A stretch of DNA of 64,000 nucleotides from Ptiloglossa arizonensis (lineage: Eukaryota > Arthropoda > Insecta > Hymenoptera > Colletidae). Shown piece by piece: positions 50,901 through 61,904 of the stretch. The stretch is taken from contig NW_027478395.1 of the NCBI RefSeq assembly GCF_051014685.1, forward strand, positions 372,001 to 436,000, in the 5' to 3' direction. The stretch's first letter is position 1; each line of letters begins with the position of its first letter. Under the pieces are notes generated by a model, which saw nothing but the letters and a program-made list of their open reading frames with translations, did no database searches and was not told the origin of the DNA. The position numbers and the translations under genes are program-made.

Positions 50901-52045
50901 GGAGTTTGAATCCAAGAAATGGTTGAGAAGGAAAAAATTTTTCGCAATGCTGCTGCTCCAAATGCTTAACCAGAATATCCTAGGGAAAAAATACACATAC
51001 CGCTATAATCGGGCTAGTTTCTACTTTCAGATGCCATCGGAATTTTTGGATTAGGTCAATCCGTTTGCGAGATATGGGAGTTTGCAGCTAAGAAATGGTT
51101 TAGAAGACAACAAATTTTTCGCACTTCTGCTGCTCCAAACGCTTAACCAGAATGGCCTAGGGACAAAATACACATACCGTTGTAATCGGGCGAGTTTCTA
51201 CTTTCAAATGCAATAGGAATTTTTGGGTTAGGTCAATCCGTTCGCGAGATATTGGAGTTTGAATCCAAGAAATGGTTGAGAAGGAAAAAATTTTTCGCAA
51301 TGCTGCTGCTCCAAACGCTTAACCAGAATATCCTAGGGAAAAAATACACATACCGCTGTAATCGGGCTAGTTTCTACTTTCAGATGCGATAGGAATTTTT
51401 GGGTTAGGTCAATCCGTTCGCGAGATATGGGAGTTTGAAGCCAAGAAATGGTTGAGAAGGCAAAATATTTTTCGCAATTCTGCTGCTTCAGACGCTTAAC
51501 CAGAATCGCCTAGGGAAAGAATACACATACCGTTGTAATCGGGCGAGTTTCTACTTTCAGTTACAATAGGAATTTTTGGGTTAGGTCAATCCGTTCGCGA
51601 GATATGGGACTTTGAAGCTAAGAAATGGTTGACAAGACAACAAATTTTTCGCACTTCTGCTTCTCCAATCGTTTAACCAGAATGGCCTAGGGAAAAAATA
51701 CACATACCGTTGTAATCGGGCGAGTTTCTACTTTCAGATGCTATAGGAATTTTTGGGTTAGGTCAATCCGTTCGCGAGATATGGGAGTTTGAAGCTAAGA
51801 AATGGTTGAGGAGACAACAAATTTTTCGCACTTCTGCTGCTCCAAACGCTTAACCAGAATGGCCAAGGAAAAAACACGCATACCGTTGTAATCGGGCGAG
51901 TTTCTACTTTCAGATGCAACAGGAATTTTTGGGTTAGGTCAATCCATTCGCGAGATATTGGAGTTTGAAGCCAAGAAATGGTTGAGAAGGAGAAAAGTTT
52001 TCGCAATTCTGCTGCTCCAAGCGCTTAACCAGAATATCCTAGGGA
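47905..52045 (+). repeat. 4.1-kb HOR block, first copy (offset 5297 bp)
   Basis: This 4141-bp block recurs at 53202-57342 at an offset of 5297 bp, equal to 30 monomers minus 13. Tags are ttcagttacaatagg (48381/53678 and 51560/56857), gggtcagg (49109/54406), tccgtgcgcgag (50357/55654), ctccaaatgc (about 50968/56265) and ggccaaggaaaaaac (about 51863/57160). It ends at cctaggga, after which this copy reads ctaaatac and the other aaaaatac. It contains monomers found only in this part of the window (gaatcgcctagg; ggactttgaagc). Confidence 0.88.
49928..51850 (+). repeat. 12-monomer-offset block, first copy
   Basis: This segment recurs at 52046-53968 at an offset of 2118 bp (12 monomers minus 6). 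Tags are tccgtgcgcgag (50357/52475) and ttcagttacaatagg (51560/53678). It overlaps the 5297-bp-offset block, so the same sequence belongs to two duplications of different period. Copies part near 51850/53968, where one continues ttaaccagaatggcc and the other ttaaacagaatggcc. Confidence 0.85.
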
Positions 52046-53201
52046 CTAAATACACATACCAATGTAATCGGGCGAGTTTCTACTTTCAGAGGCAATAGGA
52101 ATTTTTGGGGTAGGTCAATCCGTTCGCGAGATATGGGAGTTTGAAGCCAAGAAATGGTTGTGAAGGAAAAAAATTTTTCGCCTTTCTGCTGCTCCAAACG
52201 CTTAACCAGAATGGCCTAGGGAAAAAATACACATACCGTTGTAATCGGGCGAGTTTCTACTTTCAGATGCGATAGGAATTTTTGGGTTAGGTCAATCCGT
52301 TCTCGAGATATGGGAGTTTGAAGCCAAGAAATGGTTGAGAAGGAGAAAATTTTTCGTAATTCTGCTGCTCCAAACGCTTAACCAGAATATCCTAGGGAAA
52401 AAATACACATACCGTTGTAATCGGGCGAGTTTCTACTTTCAGATGCAATAGGAATTTTTGGGTTAGGTCAATCCGTGCGCGAGATATGGGAGTTTGAAGC
52501 TAAAAAATGGTTGAGGAGACAACAAATTTTTCGCACTTCTGTTGCTCCAAACGCTTAACCAGAATGGCCAAGGGAAACAACACGCATACCGTTGTAATCG
52601 GGCGAGTTTCTACTTTCAGATGCAACAGGAATTTTTGGGTTAGGTCAATCCGTTCGCGAGATATTGGAGTTTGAAGCCAAGAAATGGTTGAGAAGGAGAA
52701 AATTTTTCGTAATTCTGCTGCTCCAAACGCTTAACCAGAATATCCTAGGGAAAAAATACACATACCGTTGTAATCGGGCGAGTTTCTACTTTCAGATGCA
52801 ATAGGAATTTTTTGGTTTGGTCAATCCGTTCGCGTGATATGGGAGTTTGAAGCTAAGAAATGGTTGAGGAGACAACAAATTTTTCGCACTTCTGCTGCTC
52901 CAAACGCTTAAACAGAATGGCCTAGGGCAAAAATACACATACCGTTGTAATCGGGCGAGTTTCTACTTTCAGATGCAATAGGAATTTTTGGGTTAGGTCA
53001 ATCCGTTCGCGAGATATTGGAGTTTGAATCCAAGAAATGGTTGAGAAGGAAAAAATTTTTCGCAATGCTGCTGCTCCAAACGCTTAACCAGAATATCCTA
53101 GGGAAAAAATACACATACCGCTATAATCGGGCTAGTTTCTACTTTCAGATGCCATCGGAATTTTTGGATTAGGTCAATCCGTTTGCGAGATATGGGAGTT
53201 T
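52046..53201 (+). repeat. Insert between the two 4.1-kb block copies
   Basis: These 1156 bp separate the two copies of the 4.1-kb block. They are not new sequence: they match 49928-51083 at the 2118-bp offset, running U-end, P, P/T with ttctcgag, T, S with gggaaacaacacgc, T, Q and Y. The match then continues into the second 4.1-kb copy. The pattern suggests a 12-monomer duplication whose second copy was joined to, or converted by, a larger 30-monomer one. Confidence 0.8.
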
Positions 53202-56200
53202 GCAGCTAAGAAATGGTTTAGAAGACAACAAATTTTTCGCACTTCTGCTGCTCCAAACGCTTAACCAGAATGGCCTAGGGACAAAATACACATACCGTTG
53301 TAATCGGGCGAGTTTCTACTTTCAAATGCAATAGGAATTTTTGGGTTAGGTCAATCCGTTCGCGAGATATTGGAGTTTGAATCCAAGAAATGGTTGAGAA
53401 GGAAAAAATTTTTCGCAATGCTGCTGCTCCAAACGCTTAACCAGAATATCCTAGGGAAAAAATACACATACCGCTGTAATCGGGCTAGTTTCTACTTTCA
53501 GATGCGATAGGAATTTTTGGGTTAGGTCAATCCGTTCGCGAGATATGGGAGTTTGAAGCCAAGAAATGGTTGAGAAGGCAAAATATTTTTCGCAATTCTG
53601 CTGCTTCAGACGCTTAACCAGAATCGCCTAGGGAAAGAATACACATACCGTTGTAATCGGGCGAGTTTCTACTTTCAGTTACAATAGGAATTTTTGGGTT
53701 AGGTCAATCCGTTCGCGAGATATGGGACTTTGAAGCTAAGAAATGGTTGACAAGACAACAAATTTTTCGCACTTCTGCTTCTCCAATCGTTTAACCAGAA
53801 TGGCCTAGGGAAAAAATACACATACCGTTGTAATCGGGCGAGTTTCTACTTTCAGATGCTATAGGAATTTTTGGGTCAGGTCAATCCGTTCGCGAGATAT
53901 GGGAGTTTGAAGCTAAGAAATGGTTGAGGAGACAACAAATTTTTCGCACTTCTGCTGCTCCAAACGCTTAAACAGAATGGCCTAGGGCAAAAATACACAT
54001 ACCGTTGTAATCGGGCGAGTTTCTACTTTCAGATGCAATAGGAATTTTTGGGTTAGGTCAATCCGTTCGCGAGATATTGGAGTTTGAATCCAAGAAATGG
54101 TTGAGAAGGAAAAAATTTTTCGCAATGCTGCTGCTCCAAACGCTTAACCAGAATATCCTAGGGAAAAAATACACATACCGCTATAATCGGGCTAGTTTCT
54201 ACTTTCAGATGCCATCGGAATTTTTGGGTTAGGTCAATCCGTTTGCGAGATATGGGAGTTTGCAGCTAAGAAATGGTTTAGAAGACAACAAATTTTTCGC
54301 ACTTCTGCTGCTCCAAACGCTTAACCAGAATGGCCTAGGGACAAAATACACATACCGTTGTAATCGGGCGAGTTTCTACTTTCAAATGCAATAGGAATTT
54401 TTGGGTCAGGTCAATCCGTTCGCGAGATATTGGAGTTTGAATCCAAGAAATGGTTGAGAAGGAAAAAATTTTTCGCAATGCTGCTGCTCCAAACGCTTAA
54501 CCAGAATATCCTAGGGAAAAAATACACATACCGCTGTAATCGGGCTAGTTTCTACTTTCAGATGCCATCGGAATTTTTGGGTTAGGTCAATCCGTTTGCG
54601 AGATATGGGAGTTTGTAGCTAAGAAATGGTTTAGAAGACAACAAATTTTTCGCACTTCTGCTGCTCCAAACGCTTAATCCGAATGGCCTAGGGACTAAAT
54701 ACACATACCGTTGTAATCGGGCGAGTTTCTACTTTCAGATGCAATAGGAATTTTTGGGTTAGGTCAATCCGTTCGCGAGATATGGGAGTTTGAAGCTAAG
54801 AAATGGTTGAGGAGACAACAAATTTTTCGCACTTCTGTTGCTCCAAACGCTTAAACAGAATGGCCTAGGGCAAAAATACACATACCGTTGTAATCGGGCG
54901 AGTTTCTACTTTCAGATGCAATAGGAATTTTTGGGTTAGGTCAATCCGTTCGCGAGATATTGGAGTTTGAATCCAAGAAATGGTTGAGAAGGAAAAAATT
55001 TTTCGCAATGCTGCGGATCCAAACGCTTAACCAGAATATCCTAGGGAAAAAATTCACATACCGCTGTAATCGGGCTAGTTTCTACTTTCAGATGCCATCG
55101 GAATTTTTGGGTTAGGTCAATCCGTTTGCGAGATATGGGAGTTTGTAGCTAAGAAATGGTTTAGAAGACAACAAATTTTTCGCAATTCTGCTGCTCCAAA
55201 CGCTTAATCCGAATGGCCTAGGGACTAAATACACATACCAATGTAATCGGGCGAGTTTCTACTTTCAGAGGCAATAGGAATTTTTGGGGTAGGTCAATCC
55301 GTTCGCGAGATATGGGAGTTTGAAGCCAAGAAATGGTTGTGAAGGAAAAAAATTTTTCGCCTTTCTGCTGCTCCAAACGCTTAACCAGAATGGCCTAGGG
55401 AAAAAATACACATACCGTTGTAATCGGGCGAGTTTCTACTTTCAGATGCGATAGGAATTTTTGGGTTAGGTCAATCCGTTCTCGAGATATGGGAGTTTGA
55501 AGCCAAGAAATGGTTGAGAAGGAGAAAATTTTTCGTAATTCTGCTGCTCCAAACGCCTAACCAGAATATCCTAGGGAAAAAATACACATACCGTTGTAAT
55601 CGGGCGAGTTTCTACTTTCAGATGCAATAGGAATTTTTGGGTTAGGTCAATCCGTGCGCGAGATATGGGAGTTTGAAGCTAAAAAATGGTTGAGGAGACA
55701 ACAAATTTTTCGCACTTCTGTTGCTCCAAACGCTTAACCAGAATGGCCAAGGGAAACAACACGCATACCGTTGTAATCGGGCGAGTTTCTACTTTCAGAT
55801 GCAACAGGAATTTTTGGGTTAGGTCAATCCGTTCGCGAGATATTGGAGTTTGAAGCCAAGAAATGGTTGAGAAGGAGAAAATTTTTCGTAATTCTGCTGC
55901 TCCAAACGCTTAACCAGAATATCCTAGGGAAAAAATACACATACCGTTGTAATCGGGCGAGTTTCTACTTTCAGATGCAATAGGAATTTTTTGGTTTGGT
56001 CAATCCGTTCGCGTGATATGGGAGTTTGAAGCTAAGAAATGGTTGAGGAGACAACAAATTTTTCGCACTTCTGCTGCTCCAAACGCTTAAACAGAATGGC
56101 CTAGGGCAAAAATACACATACCGTTGTAATCGGGCGAGTTTCTACTTTCAGATGCAATAGGAATTTTTGGGTTAGGTCAATCCGTTCGCGAGATATTGGA

Positions 56201-57342
56201 GTTTGAATCCAAGAAATGGTTGAGAAGGAAAAAATTTTTCGCAATGCTGCTGCTCCAAATGCTTAACCAGAATATCCTAGGGAAAAAATACACATACCGC
56301 TATAATCGGGCTAGTTTCTACTTTCAGATGCCATCGGAATTTTTGGATTAGGTCAATCCGTTTGCGAGATATGGGAGTTTGCAGCTAAGAAATGGTTTAG
56401 AAGACAACAAATTTTTCGCACTTCTGCTGCTCCAAACGCTTAACCAGAATGGCCTAGGGACAAAATACACATACCGTTGTAATCGGGCGAGTTTCTACTT
56501 TCAAATGCAATAGGAATTTTTGGGTTAGGTCAATCCGTTCGCGAGATATTGGAGTTTGAATCCAAGAAATGGTTGAGAAGGAAAAAATTTTTCGCAATGC
56601 TGCTGCTCCAAACGCTTAACCAGAATATCCTAGGGAAAAAATACACATACCGCTGTTATCGGGCTAGTTTCTACTTTCAGATGCGATAGGAATTTTTGGG
56701 TTAGGTCAATCCGTTCGCGAGATATGGGAGTTTGAAGCCAAGAAATGGTTGAGAAGGCAAAATATTTTTCGCAATTCTGCTGCTTCAGACGCTTAACCAG
56801 AATCGCCTAGGGAAGGAATACACATACCGTTGTAATCGGGCGAGTTTCTACTTTCAGTTACAATAGGAATTTTTGGGTTAGGTCAATCCGTTCGCGAGAT
56901 ATGGGACTTTGAAGCTAAGAAATGGTTGACAAGACAACAAATTTTTCGCACTTCTGCTTCTCCAATCGTTTAACCAGAATGGCCTAGGGAAAAAATACAC
57001 ATACCGTTGTAATCGGGCGAGTTTCTACTTTCAGATGCTATAGGAATTTTTGGGTTAGGTCAATCCGTTCGCGAGATATGGGAGTTTGAAGCTAAGAAAT
57101 GGTTGAGGAGACAACAAATTTTTCGCACTTCTGCTGCTCCAAACGCTTAACCAGAATGGCCAAGGAAAAAACACGCATACCGTTGTAATCGGGCGAGTTT
57201 CTACTTTCAGATGCAACAGGAATTTTTGGGTTAGGTCAATCCATTCGCGAGATATTGGAGTTTGAAGCCAAGAAATGGTTGAGAAGGAGAAAAGTTTTCG
57301 CAATTCTGCTGCTCCAAGCGCTTAACCAGAATATCCTAGGGA
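53202..57342 (+). repeat. 4.1-kb HOR block, second copy
   Basis: Copy of 47905-52045. At least five substitutions were seen over 4141 bp: gggtcagg near 53876, ctgcggatcc near 55014, aacgcctaacc near 55557, accgctgttatc near 56656 and gggaaggaatac near 56815. No length change was seen, so identity is about 99.9% by eye. After 57342 the sequence leaves this family. Confidence 0.88.
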
Positions 57343-60300
57343 AAAAATACACATACCGTTGTAATCGGGCGAGTTTCTACTTTCAGATGCAATAGGAATT
57401 TTTGGGTTAGGTCAATCTGTTCGCGAGATATGGGAGTTTGAAGCCAAGGAATGGTTGAGAAGGCAAAAAATTTTTCGCAATTCTGCTGCTTCAAACGCTT
57501 AAACAGAATGGCCTAGGGACAAAATACACATACCGTTGTAATCGGGCGAGTTTCTACTTTCAGATGCAATAGGAATTTTTGGGTTAGGTCAATCCGTTCG
57601 CGAGATATGGGAGTTTGAAGCTAAGGAATGTTTGACAAGACAAGAAATTTTTCGCACTTCTGCTGCTCCAATCGCTTAACCAGAATGGCCTAGGGGAAAA
57701 ATACGCATACCGTTGTAATCGGGCGAGTTTCTACTTTCAGATGCAACAGGAATTTTTGGGTTAGGTCAATCCGTTCGCGAGATATTGGAGTTTGAACCCA
57801 AGAAATGGTTGAGAAGGAAAAAATTTTTCGCAATTCTGCTTCTCCAAACGCTTAACCACAATATCCTAGGGAAAAAATGCACATACCGTTGTAATCGGGC
57901 GGGTTTCTACTTTCAGATGCGATAGGAATTTTTGGGGTAGGTCAATCCGTTCGCGAGATATGGGAGTTTGAAGCCAAGAAATGGTTGAGAAGACAACAAA
58001 TTTTTCGCGATTCCGCTGCTCCAAACGCTTAACCAGAATGGCCGAGGGAAAAAATACACATACCGTTGTAATCGGGCGAGTTTCTACTTTCAGATGCAAT
58101 AGGAATTTTTGGGTTAGGTCAATCCGTTCGCGAGATATGGGAGTTTGAAGCCAAGAAATGGTTGAGAAGACAACAAATTTTTCGCGATTCCGCTGCTCCA
58201 AACGCTTAACCAGAATGGACTAGGGAAAAAATACGCATACCGTTGTAATGGGGCGAGTTTCTACTTTCAGATGAAACAGGAATTTTTTGGTTAGGTCAAT
58301 CCGTTCGCGAGATATGGGTGTTTGAAGCTAAGAAATGGTTGACAAGACAACAAATTTTTCGCGATTCTGCTGCTCCAAACGCTTAACCAGAATGGACTAG
58401 GGAAAAAATACGCATACCGTTTTAATGGGGCGAGTTTCTACTTTCAGATGCAATAGGAATTTTTGGGTTAGGTCAATCCGTTCGCGAGATATGGGAGTTT
58501 GAAGCTAAGAAATGGTTGAGGAGACAACAAATTTTTCGCAATTCTGCTGCTCCAAACGCTTAAACAGAATGGCCTAGGGCAAAAATACACATACCGTTGT
58601 AATCGGGCGAGTTTCTACTTTCAGATGCAATAGGAATTTTTGGGTTAGGTCAATCCGTTCGCGAGATATTGGAGTTTGAAGCCAAGAAATGGTTGAGAAG
58701 GAAAAAATTTTTCGCAATTCTGCTGCTCCAAACGCTTAACCAGAATATCCTAGGTAAAAAATGCACATACCGTTGTAATCGGGCTAGTTTCTACTTTCAG
58801 ATGCCATCGGAATTTTTGGGTTAGGTCAATCCGTTCGCGAAATATGGGATTTTGAAGCTAAGAAATGGTTGAGGAGACAACAAATTTTTCGCACTTCTGC
58901 TGCTCCAAACGCTTAAACAGAATGGCCTAGGGCAAAAATACACATACCGTTGTAATCGGGCGAGTTTCTACTTTCAGATGCAATAGGAATTTTTGGGTTA
59001 GGTCAATCCGTTCGCGAGATATGGGAGTTTAAAGCCAAGAAATGGTTGAGAAGGCAAAAAATTTTTCGCAATTCTGCTGCTTCAAACGCTTAACCAGAAT
59101 GGCCTAGGGAAAAAATACACATACCGTTGTAATCGGGCGAGTTTCTACTTTCAGATGCGATAGGAATTTTTGGGTTAGATCAATCCGTTCTCGAGATATG
59201 GGAGTTTGAAGCCAAGAAATGGTAGTGAAGGAAAAAAATTTTTCGCCATTCTGCTGCTCCAAACGCTTAACCAGAATGGCCTAGGGAAAAAATACACATA
59301 CCGTTGTAATCGGGCGAGTTTCTACTTTCAGATGCTATAGGAATTTTTGGGTTAGGTCAATCCGTTCGCGAGATATGGGAGTTTGAAGATAAGAAATGGT
59401 TGAGGAGACAACAAATTTTTCGCACTTCTGCTGCTCCAAACGCTTAAACAGAATGGCCTAGGGCAAAAATACACATACCGTTGTAATCGGGCGAGTTTCT
59501 ACTTTCAGATGCAATAGGAATTTTTGGGTTAGGTCAATCCGTTCGCGAGATATGGGAGTTTGAAGCCAAGAAATGGTTGAGAAGGCAAAAAAGTTTTCGC
59601 AATTCTGCTGCTTCAAACGCTTAACCAGAATGGCCTAGGGACAAAATACACATACCGTTGTAATCGGGCGAGTTTCTACTTTCAGTTACAATAGGAATTT
59701 TTGGGTTAGGTCAATCCGTTCGCGAGATATGGGACTTTGAAGCTAAGAAATGGTTGACAAGACAACAAATTTTTCGCACTTCTGCTTCTCCAATCGTTTA
59801 ACCAGAATGGCCTAGGGAAAAAATACACATACCGTTGTAATCGGGCGAGTTTCTACTTTCAGATGCTATAGGAATTTTTGGGTTAGGTCAATCCGTTCGC
59901 GAGATATGGGAGTTTGAAGCTAAGAAATGGTTGAGGAGACAACAAATTTTTCGCACTTCTGCTGCTCCAAACGCTTAACCAGAATGGCCAAGGGAAAAAA
60001 CACGCATACCGTTGTAATCGGGCGAGTTTCTACTTTCAGATGCAACAGGAATTTTTGGGTTAGGTCAATCCGTTCGCGAGATATTGGAGTTTGAAGCCAA
60101 GAAATGGTTGAGAAGGAGAAAATTTTTCGCAATTCTGCTGCTCCAAGCGCTTAACCAGAATATCCTAGGGAAAAAATACGCATACCGTTGTAATCGGGCG
60201 AGTTTCTACTTTCAGATGCAACAGGAATTTTTGGGTTAGGTCAATCCGTTCGCGAGATATTGGAGTTTGAACCCAAGAAATGGTTGAGAAGGAAAAAATT

Positions 60301-61904
60301 TTCCGCAATTCTGCTTCTCCAAACGCTTAACCACAATATCCTAGGGAAAAATTGCACATACCGTTGTAATCGGGCGGGTTTCTACTTTCAGATGCGATAG
60401 GAATTTTTGGGTTAGGTCAATCCGTTCGCAAGATATGAGCGTTTGAAGCTAAGAAATGGTTGAGAAGACAACAAATTTTTCGCGATTCTGCTGCTCCAAA
60501 CGCTTAACCAGAATGGCCTAGGGGAAAAATACGCATACCGTTGTAATCGGGCGAGTTTCTACTTTCAGATGCAACAGGAATTTTTGGGTTAGGTCAATCC
60601 GTTTGCGAGATATGGGAGTTTGAAGCCAAGAAATGGTTGTGAAGGAATAAAATTTTTCGCAATTCTGCTAGTCCAAACGCTTAACCAGAATGGCCGAGGG
60701 AAAAAATACACATACCGTTGTAATCGGGCGAGTTTCTACTTTCAGATGCAATAGGAATTTTTGGGTTAGGTCAATCCGTTCGCGAGATATGGGAGTTTGA
60801 AGCTAAGAAATGGTTGAGGAGACAACAAATTTTTCGCACTTCTGCTGCTCCAAACGCTTAACCAGAATGGCCTAGGGCAAAAATACACATACCGTTGTAA
60901 TCGGGCGAGATTCTACTTTCAGATGCAATAGGAATTTTTGGGTTAGGTCAATCCGTTCGCGAGATATGGGAGTTTGAAGCTAAGGAATGTTTGACAAGAC
61001 AAGAAATTTTTCGCACTTCTGCTGCTCCAATCGCTTAACCAGAATGGCCTAGGGGAAAAATACGCATACCGTTGTAATCGGGCGAGTTTCTACTTTCAGA
61101 TGCAACAGGAATTTTTGGGTTAGGTCAATCCGTTCGCGAGATATTGGAGTTTGAACCCAAGAAATGGTTGAGAAGGAAAAAATTTTTCGCAATTCTGCTT
61201 CTCCAAACGCTTAACCACAATATCCTAGGGAAAAAATGCACATACCGTTGTAATCGGGCGGGTTTCTACTTTCAGATGCGATAGGAATTTTTGGGTTAGG
61301 TCAATCCGTTCGCGAGATATGGGAGTTTGAAGCCAAGAAATGGTTGAGAAGACAACAAATTTTTCGCGATTCCGCTGCTCCAAACGCTTAACCAGAATGG
61401 ACTAGGGAAAAAATACGCATACCGTTGTAATGGGGCGAGTTTCTACTTTCAGATGAAACAGGAATTTTTTGGTTAGGTCAATCCGTTCGCGAGATATGGG
61501 TGTTTGAAGCTAAGAAATGGTTGACAAGACAACAAATTTTTCGCGATTCTGCTGCTCCAAACGCTTAACCAGAATGGACAAGGGAAAAAATACGCAAACC
61601 GTTTTAATGGGGCGAGTTTCTACTTTCAGATGCAATAGGAATTTTTGGGTTAGGTCAATCCGTTCGCGAGATATGGGATTTTGAAGCTAAGAAATGGTTG
61701 AGGAGACAACAAATTTTTCGCACTTCTGCTGCTCCAAACGCTTAAACAGAATGGCCTAGGGCAAAAATACACATACCGTTGTAATCGGGCGAGTTTCTAC
61801 TTTCAGATGCAATAGGAATTTTTGGGTTAGGTCAATCCGTTCGCGAGATATGGGAGTTTAAAGCCAAGAAATGGTTGAGAAGGCAAAAAATTTTTCGCAC
61901 TTCT
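57343..61904 (+). repeat. Irregular right-hand region with a 19/18-monomer duplication
   Basis: Monomers here carry variants not seen to the left: gctaaggaatgtttgac, ttaaccacaatatcc, cgggcgggtttc with gcgatagg, ttgtaatggggcgag and cgcgattccgctgc. About 57.6-57.9 kb matches about 60.98-61.25 kb at an offset of 3359 bp (19 monomers minus 4). About 58.2-58.45 kb matches about 61.4-61.6 kb at 3182 bp, so one monomer is missing in the second copy. A ttcagttacaatagg monomer at 59685 repeats the marker of the 48-57 kb blocks, so this region exchanged with its neighbour. Confidence 0.8.

Noticed and set aside
57866..58201. Longest open frame, 111 codons on the minus strand, and similar 60-86-codon frames (for example minus 1244-1504, 27233-27460, 51758-52006; plus 35710-35907)
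   Set aside because: They are stop-free runs through one or two satellite monomers. The same peptide recurs wherever the same monomer type recurs, and a 177-bp unit keeps frame because it is divisible by three. Frames end at stops or at 176-bp monomers. No domain, start context or independent coding signal is visible.
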